Shown here one piece after another: positions 1 through 6,013 of a stretch of 10,260 nt of DNA (the stretch's first letter is position 1; each line of letters starts with the position of its first letter). The notes under the pieces are model-generated. The model searched no databases and was not told where the DNA came from. It saw only the letters and a list, made by a program, of their open reading frames with translations. This stretch comes from Desulfobacteraceae bacterium UBA5852 (GTDB taxonomy: Bacteria > Desulfobacterota > Desulfobacteria > Desulfobacterales > UBA5852): the NCBI GenBank assembly GCA_002432195.1, contig DJGG01000277.1, positions 1,824 through 12,083 of the forward strand, written 5' to 3'. Both the position numbers and the translations under genes were made by a program.

Positions 1-18
1 CCGCCTCGAGGTGACCCG

Positions 19-1476
19 ATGGACCTGAAGTCGCTCCGCAAGCTCCCCCGCCTGGGCCAGGTGTGGTTCGCCGACCGCCGGCCCAGCGAGGTCGAAATCC
101 TGGGCCAAGGAAGCCCCGACCTGGTTCTCTGGGCAGATGACCAGGGAATGATCCGCAGCTTCGAACTGGTGCTCTCGCCGGCCGAAGCTGCCGAGGCGTT
201 CGCCAGTTCCTTCGCAAGTGCCGCGGCGACGCCCGTTCCCGGATGCGTGCCCGGCCTGCCGGCCGAAGTCCGCGTTCTGGACCCGGAAGTCGTGGCCCCC
301 CTGGCCGGCGCCCTCGAACCGCTGGGCATCCCCGTGTCCGCGGCCCGCCAGAACGCGGGGCTGGATGACGCCTTCCGCTCCTTCCACCGGCAGGCGGCCC
401 GGAAGCCTGGCGCGGGCTACCTCGAGATGCTGGAGGGTCGGCTTCCCGAAAAGAAGCGGATCGTCAGCGCCTTCTACCGCGAGGCCGAGCTCCTGCATGG
501 CGCGGAGCCCTGGTCCTTTGCCGAAGACTCCGACCTGCTCCGCATCGAGGGGCTGGCTGAGCGCACCGTGCTGATCTCCGTGATGGGCAGCGCCGGCATC
601 GAGGAGGGGATCGCCGTCTTCATGGGGGAGGCGGCCGCGGAGCAGTTCTTCGCCACAGGCGGCGAGTTGACGGGAGAAACCTGCCTCTCCCTGACCTACA
701 GCCAGCCCGACGCGGCGCCTGCCATCGCCGCTGAAGCCCGGAAGCTGAAGGCCAGACTCGCTGGCGGCGGTCTGATTCCCCTGGCGCTGACTGTGACCGA
801 CGAGAATCGGTTCTGCACGCTTCCGGAGATGGAACTCCTGACGCGTGCTTCCCAGACGGTCCGCGCCTACTTCTCGGAGTCTCCCCTGCCGCCGGGGGTC
901 CGCGTCGAGTGGCCCGTGTTCTTCCAATCCCCGGGTCGTCAGCGAAGCGGGACCGCCGATCTCTTCCAGCTTCGGATCGAGCTCCGGGGCACCGAGGTGC
1001 AGCGCACCGTCGTCCTCCCCTCGGACTGCACCCTCGAAGACCTGCACGAGGTCATCCAGGACGCCATGGGCTGGGAGGACCGCCACCTGTACGGCTTCAC
1101 CGTGAAGAAGGAACGCTACGGCCCCGACGAGGGCGATCTGCCCGACGACGAGGTCGAGCTGCGCGAGGTCCTTCCCCGCGTGCGCAGCAAGCTCGTCTAC
1201 CATTACGACTTCGGCGACGACTGGATTCACGACGTGATCCTGGAGAAGCGCCTGAAACCGACCGACCACGTGCCGGAGATCGACCTCCTGGCCGGCGCAG
1301 GCGCCTGCCCGCCCGAGGACTGCGGGGGAATCCCCGGCTACTTCAGCATGATCGAGGCCCTCTCCACGCCCCGGCACCCGGACAAAGCGCATTGGCGGGA
1401 GTGGATCGGGAAGTTCGACCCGAAGAAGTTCGACCTGAAGAAGGCGCAGAAGCGGGTCCGAGAGGGGCTGGAGTAG
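19..1476 (+). CDS. pRiA4b ORF-3 family protein with two extra N-terminal domains
   Basis: A 485-residue cytosolic-looking protein with no signal peptide or membrane segment. Residues from about 315 to 480 match the plasmid pRiA4b ORF-3 (IS1096 passenger TnpR-like) domain: a beta-rich start (LFQLRIELRG), the helix with DAMGWEDRHLYGF, the YHYDFGDDWIHDV core, the CPPEDCGGIPGY block and a C-terminal WREW...FDP segment. This family is often near mobile or defence genes, but its biochemical role is not established. Residues 1-110 (PRLGQVWFAD, then LVLWADDQG) and about 130-300 (YLEMLEGRLP...VLISVMGSAGIEEGIAVFMG) look like the uncharacterised domains that precede pRiA4b domains in some long bacterial homologues; that match is from memory. 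The frame is open to the window edge, but ATG at 19 has GAGG at 8-11 with 7 bases of spacing. The stop is TAG. Confidence is high for the C-terminal domain and moderate for the N-terminal ones. Confidence 0.88.
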   Translation: MDLKSLRKLPRLGQVWFADRRPSEVEILGQGSPDLVLWADDQGMIRSFELVLSPAEAAEAFASSFASAAATPVPGCVPGLPAEVRVLDPEVVAPLAGALEPLGIPVSAARQNAGLDDAFRSFHRQAARKPGAGYLEMLEGRLPEKKRIVSAFYREAELLHGAEPWSFAEDSDLLRIEGLAERTVLISVMGSAGIEEGIAVFMGEAAAEQFFATGGELTGETCLSLTYSQPDAAPAIAAEARKLKARLAGGGLIPLALTVTDENRFCTLPEMELLTRASQTVRAYFSESPLPPGVRVEWPVFFQSPGRQRSGTADLFQLRIELRGTEVQRTVVLPSDCTLEDLHEVIQDAMGWEDRHLYGFTVKKERYGPDEGDLPDDEVELREVLPRVRSKLVYHYDFGDDWIHDVILEKRLKPTDHVPEIDLLAGAGACPPEDCGGIPGYFSMIEALSTPRHPDKAHWREWIGKFDPKKFDLKKAQKRVREGLE

Positions 1477-1492
1477 CGGCGGATCGAGGGCT

Positions 1493-1522
1493 CCCTCGAA
1501 GGGGTTGACGGATTCCCCGTGG
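1493..1522 (+). repeat. Left copy of a 30-base imperfect direct repeat flanking the mazEF module
   Basis: The last 18 bases, TTGACGGATTCCCCGTGG (1505-1522), recur exactly at 2631-2648. The 12 bases before them (1493-1504) match 2619-2630 at 9 of 12 positions, and homology stops beyond both ends. Overall identity is 27/30 at a distance of 1126 bases. The toxin-antitoxin pair lies between the copies. This copy begins 17 bases after the stop codon of the pRiA4b-like gene. A short inverted repeat (1484-1499, TCGAGG/CCTCGA) overlaps its left edge. Confidence 0.85.
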
Positions 1523-1798
1523 GGAAGACCCTGGCTGGACGAGCCAGGCTCCGACCTGTACCGAGAAGACTTCGAGCGCCAGCACCCCGACCGGGTGCGC
1601 GAGTTGCGCCTGGCCGAGGAGCGCCGCCGAGGGCGCAAGGCCGAGAAGGCCGGCGAGGATGACGGCCCCGGCGAAGGCAAACTGGACTACGAGGGCGAGG
1701 AGGAGGAGTCGCAGGCGCGCACCAGGCCCCGGGCACAATCCCCTGGCTCCCGTGGTGCTCAGGGTGGTATCATTGGGGGTAGAGACGGAGGTGTCGGC
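1505..1798 (+). other. Open reading stretch in frame with, and upstream of, the antitoxin; possible gene remnant
   Basis: There is no stop codon in this frame between 1505 and the antitoxin. The first 75 or so codons from TTG 1505 have strongly GC-ending codons and an acidic/basic peptide (WLDEPGSDLYREDF, then RRRGRKAEK and GEEEES), so they look coding. From about 1736 the third-position pattern is lost (CCT, CGT, GGT, GCT, ATT), which fits the promoter and leader of the antitoxin. It may be a 5' fragment of an old gene, a small gene whose stop has been lost, or chance. TTG 1505 has only an AAGGGG directly adjacent, which is poorly placed as a ribosome binding site. I do not recognise the peptide. 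Confidence 0.35.
1765..1773 (+). promoter_or_regulatory. Extended -10 promoter of the toxin-antitoxin operon
   Basis: TGGTATCAT combines the TGn extension with a TATCAT hexamer (1768-1773), one mismatch from TATAAT, in an otherwise very GC-rich stretch. No convincing -35 hexamer lies 16-18 bases upstream (TGGCTC at 1744-1749 is weak), as expected for extended -10 promoters. Transcription would start near 1780, giving a leader of about 20 bases before the GTG start at 1799. This site lies where codon usage stops looking coding, which supports the later antitoxin start. Confidence 0.5.
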
Positions 1799-2041
1799 GT
1801 GGATTCAGGGTTCGTGAAAAAGACCATCACCCTTCCCCGCGAGCTGGTCGGCAGGCTGAAGGCCAGCACCAGGAACCTGAGCGCCTTCATCGCCCAGGCC
1901 TGCCACGAGAAACTGGAAGCGGACGAGAAGCGTGCCAGGGAGCAGGACATGATCGAGCGCTGCCGGGTGCGCTACCAGGAGGACCGGGACCTGGCCCACG
2001 ATTTCTTCCCGGCCGAGCAGGAAGCCTGGGAACCCCGATGA
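1799..2041 (+). CDS. Ribbon-helix-helix antitoxin of a MazEF-type toxin-antitoxin pair
   Basis: An 80-residue protein. Residues 7-42 (KKTITLPRELVGRLKA, then NLSAFIAQACHEKLEAD) form a ribbon-helix-helix DNA-binding fold: a short strand, a helix, a turn and a second helix. The charged C-terminal half, ending near DFFPAEQEAW, is the likely toxin-binding tail. In this family the antitoxin blocks MazF and represses its own operon. I chose GTG 1799 over TTG 1505 because GGAGG (1787-1791) sits 7 bases before it, an extended -10 lies just upstream, and the resulting length is typical for such antitoxins. Its TGA overlaps the toxin ATG (ATGA, 2038-2041), so translation is probably coupled. It is MazE-like by position but belongs to the RHH class rather than the AbrB-fold MazE of E. 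coli. Confidence 0.85.
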   Translation: MDSGFVKKTITLPRELVGRLKASTRNLSAFIAQACHEKLEADEKRAREQDMIERCRVRYQEDRDLAHDFFPAEQEAWEPR

Positions 2042-2415
2042 GCCGGGTGCCCCTGGTCCTGCGGGGCGAGGTCTATACGGCCCGCCTGGACCCCACCGAG
2101 GGGTCCGAGATGCGCAAGACCCGACCCGTGGTGATCGTCAGCAATGACATCGACAATCGCCATTCCCCCTGCGTCATGGTGGTCCCCTTGACCGAACACA
2201 GGGGCGGCAAGGTCTACCCGACGGAGGTCCTGGTCCTGCCGCCCGTCGCAGGGGTCTCGAAGCCCTCCCGGATCTCCTGCACCCAGGTGCGGGTCCTGGA
2301 CAAGCGACGCCTCATGGACGCCAACGGGAACCCCCTCCGCCGCTGGGGACAGCTTCCGCCCGAGGTCATCCTGCAGGTCGATGCCGGCCTGCGAATCGCC
2401 CTGGCCCTGGACTGA
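2038..2415 (+). CDS. mazF: MazF-type endoribonuclease toxin
   Basis: A 125-residue toxin of the MazF/PemK (CcdB-like SH3 barrel) family, which cleaves RNA at short sequences and arrests growth when its antitoxin is lost. Family landmarks are in order: RGEVYTARLDPTEGSEMRKTRPVVIVSND near the N terminus (RG-x-[VI]-Y opening, then EGSE.RKTRPVVIVSND), the VVPLTEH strand, and PSRISCTQVRVLDKRRL, which carries the conserved S-x-x-x-x-Q-V-R region. Length is normal (about 110-125 residues). It has no strong ribosome binding site of its own and overlaps the antitoxin stop, so it is probably translated by coupling. Two stops in tandem (TGA TAA, 2413-2418) end it. The gene appears intact. The cleavage sequence cannot be read from the protein alone. 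Confidence 0.93.
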   Translation: MSRVPLVLRGEVYTARLDPTEGSEMRKTRPVVIVSNDIDNRHSPCVMVVPLTEHRGGKVYPTEVLVLPPVAGVSKPSRISCTQVRVLDKRRLMDANGNPLRRWGQLPPEVILQVDAGLRIALALD

Positions 2416-2449
2416 TAAGGCGCCTCTCGGCCCCCACCACCCCAGCGCC

Positions 2450-2470
2450 CGCCGGCCTCCTACGCCGGCG
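2450..2470 (+). terminator. GC-rich hairpin after mazF, possible terminator
   Basis: CGCCGGC (2450-2456) and GCCGGCG (2464-2470) form a 7-base-pair stem with a 7-base loop, 34 bases after the mazF stop. No T-tract follows, so it is not a canonical intrinsic terminator. It could stall RNA polymerase or protect the mRNA 3' end, and in DNA this rich in G and C it could also be chance. Confidence 0.3.
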
Positions 2471-2618
2471 CTCCCCAGGCGCGGCCTGGACGGGACGAAG
2501 TTTCGGCGAGCCCTCTTCACCCCTCGGGTGCGGGGCCGGGCTCCGACGCGTGCTCGACAAAACCCGGCATGGCGGGAACCATGGCGCCTGGGCAACTTCT
2601 TGGCGGCGCTCCGGCGGA

Positions 2619-2648
2619 CCCTCGGAGAGCTTGACGGATTCCCCGTGG
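2619..2648 (+). repeat. Right copy of the 30-base imperfect direct repeat
   Basis: Partner of 1493-1522, in the same orientation. The final 18 bases (2631-2648) are identical, and 27 of 30 match overall. It lies 203 bases after the mazF stop, in gene-free DNA. The two copies bracket the toxin-antitoxin pair and its promoter. They are too far apart and too long for a typical target-site duplication of a known IS, and I see no transposase or integrase between them. Confidence 0.85.
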
Positions 2649-2780
2649 TCCCCCCCGCCTGACTCCCCGCCCCACGCCGCCGACGGCGATTGCCGCCTGG
2701 GCGAACGGCTCGTCCAGGTCCTGGTTGCGCAAGGCCATGCCAGGCATCCCCCGTTGCAGGATTCCCGAATCCCCTGCGAA

Positions 2781-2892
2781 GACTCTCTCTCGAGTCGCTC
2801 CGGTGGACCGCAGGCGACCGCCCACGACGGTCGCGGTATTCCCGGCCCGATCCATTCGGGCCGGTCCCATCCGGCTCGCAGGCGACCGGTCG
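2781..2892 (+). promoter_or_regulatory. Cluster of inverted repeats in the sbcD leader
   Basis: Four symmetrical elements lie within 112 bases. GACTC (2781-2785)/GAGTC (2792-2796) has a 6-base loop. GCGACCG (2814-2820)/CGGTCGC (2828-2834) has 7 pairs and a 7-base loop. CCGGCCCGA (2842-2850)/TCGGGCCGG (2856-2864) has 9 perfect pairs and a 5-base loop. CGACCGGTCG (2883-2892) is a perfect palindrome. CGCAGGCGACCG occurs twice (2809-2820 and 2877-2888). The cluster ends 36 bases before the sbcD start. It may be a structured 5' leader, an operator region or a terminator of an upstream transcript; no T-tract follows the hairpins. Confidence 0.5.
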
Positions 2893-2928
2893 GGTCCAGG
2901 CCGGCTCTCTTCAGGGAGGTTCTTCCAC

Positions 2929-4182
2929 ATGGCCAGGCGCCTGAGGCTCCTGCACACCGCCGACTGGCACCTGGGGCACACGCTTCGGGAGGACCCGCGC
3001 GACTTCGAGCACGCGTGCTTCCTGGACTGGCTCCTGCAGACCCTGGAGGCGCGCGAGGTCGATGCCCTGGTGGTGGCGGGCGACGTCTTCCACACCTCGA
3101 ATCCTCCGGCCTCGGCCCAGAAGGCCTGGTATTCCTTCCTGGCCGAGCTGCACCGGCGTCTGCCCGAGCTGACCGTGGTGGTCATCGCCGGGAACCACGA
3201 CTCGGCCTCCCGCCTGGAGGCCCCCGAGACCCTGCTGCGCGCCATGCGGGTCCACGTGGTGGGGGGACTGCCCCGCCTGGGGCGCGAGGCCCTGGACCTG
3301 GAGCGCCTGGTGGTTCCCCTGCCGGGGCGCGACGGGCAGGTCCGGGCCCGGCTGGCCGCGATCCCCTTCCTGAGACCCTCGGACCTGCGCGGCGCCCCGG
3401 GGGATTCCGACCCGGTCATCCCCGCCACCCGGCGGATCTACGACGAGGTGCTGGGGGAGTGCGCGCGCCGCGCCGGACCCGGCGAGGCCCTGCTGGCCAT
3501 GGGGCACTGCTACATGGTGGGCGGGCAGGTCTCGGAGCTCAGCGAGCGCCGCGTGCAGGTCGGCAACCAACTGGCCCTGCCCGCGGACCTCTTCCCCGAG
3601 ACCGTGGCCTACGTCGCCCTGGGGCACCTGCACCGGGCCCAGCGGGTGGGCGGGCGCGACCAGGTGCGCTACTCGGGCTCGCCGATCCCCTTGTCGATGG
3701 ACGAGGCCCGCCAGCGCCAGCACGTGCTGCTGGTGGACCTGGAGGAGGGGGGGCTGGCCGATCTGCAGGCCCTGGAGGTGCCTCGGAGCCGGGAGCTGAT
3801 GCGTCTTCCCGAGCAGGGACCGCAAGCCCTGGAGCAGGTCCTGGAGCTGATCCGCGGTCTGCCCCCGGCCGACGGGATTCCCGAAGTCCGGCGCCCCCTC
3901 CTGGAGGTGCTGCTCCGCCTGGAGCGTCCCCAGCCCGAGGCCCAACAGCAGATCGAGGAGGCCCTGGAAGGCCGGGCCCCCCGCCTGATCCGCCTGGGGG
4001 TCTCCTATACCGGCTCGGGCGCGGACCTGGTGGAGGCCCAACCCCAGCGCTCGCTCTCCGAACTGCAGCCCGACGAGGTCTTCCGCCGCTGCTACGAGCG
4101 CAGCCACCAGGGCGAGCCGCCGCCGGAGCTGCTGGCCGCCTTCCACGAGCTTCTCGAATCCGTCCAGGGAGAACCCGAATGA
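2929..4182 (+). CDS. sbcD: Exonuclease subunit SbcD (Mre11 family)
   Basis: A 417-residue calcineurin-like phosphoesterase, the nuclease subunit of the SbcCD complex. SbcCD opens DNA hairpins and trims double-strand ends using Mn2+ and the ATPase SbcC. The metal-binding motifs are all present and in order: HTADWH (D12, H14), AGDVFH (D52), GNHD (88-91), MGH (191-193) and GHLH (232-235). A family-typical C-terminal capping domain follows, so length and layout are complete (E. coli SbcD is about 400 residues). The frame extends upstream to 2725, but ATG 2929 has AGGGAGG (2913-2919) at 9 bases and starts the protein exactly at the conserved first strand. Its TGA overlaps the next ATG (4179) as ATGA, the usual sbcD-sbcC arrangement. 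Full-length SbcC is absent from the window, so the complex cannot form from these genes alone. Confidence 0.96.
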   Translation: MARRLRLLHTADWHLGHTLREDPRDFEHACFLDWLLQTLEAREVDALVVAGDVFHTSNPPASAQKAWYSFLAELHRRLPELTVVVIAGNHDSASRLEAPETLLRAMRVHVVGGLPRLGREALDLERLVVPLPGRDGQVRARLAAIPFLRPSDLRGAPGDSDPVIPATRRIYDEVLGECARRAGPGEALLAMGHCYMVGGQVSELSERRVQVGNQLALPADLFPETVAYVALGHLHRAQRVGGRDQVRYSGSPIPLSMDEARQRQHVLLVDLEEGGLADLQALEVPRSRELMRLPEQGPQALEQVLELIRGLPPADGIPEVRRPLLEVLLRLERPQPEAQQQIEEALEGRAPRLIRLGVSYTGSGADLVEAQPQRSLSELQPDEVFRRCYERSHQGEPPPELLAAFHELLESVQGEPE

Positions 4183-4844
4183 GGATCCTCGCCGTCCGCG
4201 GCTCGAACCTGGCCAGCCTGCAGGGAGACTTCGAGGTCGACCTGGAGGTGGGCCTGAAGGGGGCGGGCCTCTTCGCCATCACCGGTCCCACCGGGGCCGG
4301 CAAGAGCACCCTGCTGCATCTCCTGGCGGCCCTCATGCGCCCCACGGCCGGCGAAGTGCGGGCCGACGGCGTGGCGGTCTCCCGCTGGCTGGGGCGGCAC
4401 CGGGAGCGTTGGCGCCGCCAGGTGGGGATCATTTTCCAGAGCCATCGATTCCTGCCCGGCCTGACGGCCCTGGAGAACGTGATGCTGCCCCTGGTGGCCC
4501 GCCGCCAGTCCCTGGCGTCCATGCGCCGCGCGGCGCGGGACCTGCTCGCGGGCCTGGAGCTGGGGTCGCTGGCCGCCGTTCCTGTCCACGAGCTCTCCGG
4601 GGGCCAGAAGCAGCGGGTGGCGTTGGCCCGGGCGCTGGTGACCGCTCCGCGCTTCGTAATGGCCGACGAACCCACGGCCCATCAGGACGCCGCCGGGGTC
4701 GACCTCGTGCTGGAGGCCTTGCGCCGGGCCGCCGACGGCGGCGCCGTCGTGGTGGCCGCCGCCCACGACCCCCGCCTGGCGGGGTCCTCGGCCGTGGATC
4801 GACGCCTGCGCCTGGTCAACGGCGCCCTGGAGACCCTTGCATGA
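4179..4844 (+). pseudogene. In-frame chimera: SbcC N terminus joined at Walker A to a LolD/FtsE-like ABC ATPase
   Basis: A 221-residue reading frame from two families. Residues 1-35 (MRILAVRGSNLASLQGDF, then AGLFAIT) are the SbcC opening; E. coli SbcC starts MKILSLRLKNLNSLKG and reaches GLFAITGPTGAGKT. From about residue 45 the match is to ABC transporter ATPases of the LolD/MacB/FtsE type: LLHLLAALMRPTAGEV, Q-loop Q87 (GIIFQSHRFLPGLTALENV), signature LSGGQ (139-143), Walker B MADEP (D163, E164) and H-loop H196. The Walker A GPTGAGKST (36-44) is shared by both. SbcC should run to about 1000 residues with a coiled coil and zinc hook, none of which is here. The transporter half lacks its own first strands and A-loop aromatic. 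AGGGAG at 4166-4171 serves the ATG. I call it a broken gene because neither parent is complete; it could also be an assembly join. A functional fusion is unlikely but not excluded. Confidence 0.8.
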
Positions 4845-5866
4845 TCTCCCATCCGCTGGTGCTGGTGGTGGGCGGCGTGGACCTGCTGGTCCTCGGGCTT
4901 GCTCTGGGCGCGGCCCCGGTGGCCCTCCGCCTGGCGGTGGACTGGGACCCGCGCCGGGCCGATGCCCGGCAATTGCGCCTGGAAGGGCACGCCGAAGCCG
5001 GCGCCCAGGCCTTGCGCTGGGCCACCGGGTTCGCCGTGCTGGCCGGGATCCTGCTCGTGGCCGGCATCGGGCTGTGGCTGCCGGGGGTGGTCCCCGGGGC
5101 CATGTGCGGCACCGGCGTGATGCAGGCCAGCGGGGCCTTGGGCCTCCGGGCCCTGACCCTGCGCCTGGTGGGGGTTCTGGCGCTCTATGTCTGGCAGACG
5201 GCGGACGCCCTCAACCAGCAATTGCCGGAGGACGGCCTGACCGCCCTCTGCGGCCGGCTCCACCTGGTGGCCCTGCCGGCCCTGGTCCTGGGGGCCGTCG
5301 AAACCCAGCGCGCCCTGGCGGCCCTGCACGGGATGGCCCCCGTGGACTGCTGCGTGGTGCTTTATGACCAGGCCGCTGCCGCCCGTCCCGGGGCCCGGGC
5401 GATCTCCGACGGCCTTTGGCTGGCGGCCTTCGGCCTCCTGAGCCTGATGCTGCCGGCGCTGGCCGCCCGCGGCGCCTGGGCCTCGCGCGGGGCCTCCGGT
5501 GCGTTGGCCCGGGTGGTGGCCGTTACCGCGGCGGGTTGGTCGCTGGCCGCCTACCAGGCCCTCACGGGGGTGCTGGCGGCCTACCACTACGAAGTGCTCC
5601 AGCATCGCTGCCCCTGGTGCCTGCTGCTGCCGGTCCACGGGGGCATCGGCTTTCCCCTTTACGCCTGCCTCCTGGCGGTGGTCCTGGAGGCCGCCGCCGG
5701 CCTCACCGCTTTGGCCGCCGCCCCGCGGCGCCCCGACCTGGCTCCCTACGCCCAGGCCCGCTTCCGCAAGGCCTGCCGGCGGATGGCCGCCGCCGCCCTG
5801 CTGTTCCTGCTCCTGGCCGGCTACCCGGCCCTCTGCTGGCGCCTGCGCCACGGCCTCTGGCTTTAA
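4841..5866 (+). CDS. Polytopic membrane protein with CPWC motif, unknown function
   Basis: A 341-residue hydrophobic protein with about eight likely membrane segments (roughly 6-31, 58-80, 104-120, 138-160, 190-210, 221-247, 268-294 and 315-333). Cysteines are unusually conspicuous: C89 in MCGTGVM, C137, the pair C170-C171 (VDCC), C257/C260 in HRCPWCLLLPVH, then C276, C312 and C332. A CxxC at a membrane boundary beside histidines suggests disulfide exchange (as in DsbB or VKOR proteins) or metal binding, but the fold is not recognisably either. ATG 4841 overlaps the TGA of the ABC ATPase (ATGA) and has GGAG (4829-4832) at 8 bases, so the two are co-translated and it is probably part of, or accessory to, that ABC system. 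The usual FtsX/MacB-type permease partner is missing. I do not recognise the family by name. Confidence 0.8.
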   Translation: MISHPLVLVVGGVDLLVLGLALGAAPVALRLAVDWDPRRADARQLRLEGHAEAGAQALRWATGFAVLAGILLVAGIGLWLPGVVPGAMCGTGVMQASGALGLRALTLRLVGVLALYVWQTADALNQQLPEDGLTALCGRLHLVALPALVLGAVETQRALAALHGMAPVDCCVVLYDQAAAARPGARAISDGLWLAAFGLLSLMLPALAARGAWASRGASGALARVVAVTAAGWSLAAYQALTGVLAAYHYEVLQHRCPWCLLLPVHGGIGFPLYACLLAVVLEAAAGLTALAAAPRRPDLAPYAQARFRKACRRMAAAALLFLLLAGYPALCWRLRHGLWL

Positions 5867-5881
5867 AGGCGGGGAGTAAAC

Positions 5882-5898
5882 AGATCGGAGATCTTTTT
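5882..5898 (+). terminator. Short hairpin with T-run after the membrane protein gene
   Basis: AGATC (5882-5886) and GATCT (5890-5894) form a 5-pair stem with a GGA loop, running directly into TTTTT (5894-5898), 15 bases after the TAA stop. The T-run is conspicuous in such GC-rich DNA and fits a weak intrinsic terminator for the operon upstream, though the stem is short. Confidence 0.4.
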
Positions 5899-5960
5899 CC
5901 AATACCTCCGGGACAGGCCGCGCCGCGCCGATGGAGGGACCAGGCCCCAGGTTGGGCGGC

Positions 5961-5987
5961 AAGCTTTCTTTGCACTTGCTAAAGCTT
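5961..5987 (+). promoter_or_regulatory. Inverted repeat and probable promoter region ahead of the aapJ-like gene
   Basis: AAGCTTT (5961-5967) and AAAGCTT (5981-5987) are exact reverse complements separated by 13 bases, 26 bases before the start of the binding-protein gene. This is the AT-richest patch between 4200 and 7000. TTGCAC (5970-5975) inside it could be a -35 hexamer; the hexamer 17 bases further on (5993-5998, TTGCCT) is a poor -10. The repeat may be an operator for a dimeric regulator overlapping the promoter, or a small hairpin in the leader. Confidence 0.4.
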
Positions 5988-6013
5988 CAGGATTGCCTTA
6001 GGAATTTCAACCC

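Larger units (their letters stand above)
2416..2928. other. Gene-free stretch between mazF and sbcD
   Basis: About 510 bases with no credible gene on either strand. Reading frames here give peptides rich in Arg, Gly and Pro without recognisable motifs, and no start with a good ribosome binding site comes before that of sbcD. The stretch holds a hairpin near mazF (2450-2470), the right copy of the 30-base repeat (2619-2648), a 12-base direct repeat and a cluster of inverted repeats in its last 150 bases. The middle part could be decayed coding sequence, but I could not align it to a known family. Confidence 0.6.

Noticed and set aside
1493..2648. Integron cassette or IS unit bounded by the 30-base repeats
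   Set aside because: The repeats are direct, lack attC-type internal symmetry, and no transposase, integrase or terminal inverted repeats are present.
2517..3428. Minus-strand frame spanning the gene-free stretch and the sbcD 5' half
   Set aside because: The peptide is Arg/Ser/Gly-rich with no family resemblance, and half of it is antisense to sbcD.
2911..4146. Long - strand frame opposite sbcD
   Set aside because: A product of high GC third positions; it is Gln/Leu/Gly-rich, has no start signal, and the plus-strand SbcD motifs are complete.
2550..4178. Long upstream extension of the chimeric ATPase frame
   Set aside because: The 543 codons before ATG 4179 are an out-of-frame reading of the leader and of sbcD, with Arg/Gly/Pro-rich residues and no motif; sbcD in the other frame is unmistakable.
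5882..5891. Similarity of AGATCGGAG to the start of a common sequencing adapter
   Set aside because: Only the first eight bases agree and the match then breaks, so adapter contamination is not supported.
5969..5980. Sigma-54-like promoter (TTTGCAC TTGCT) before the aapJ-like gene
   Set aside because: The -24 and -12 elements would need about five bases between TGGCAC and TTGCA; here they are directly adjacent, so the spacing is wrong.
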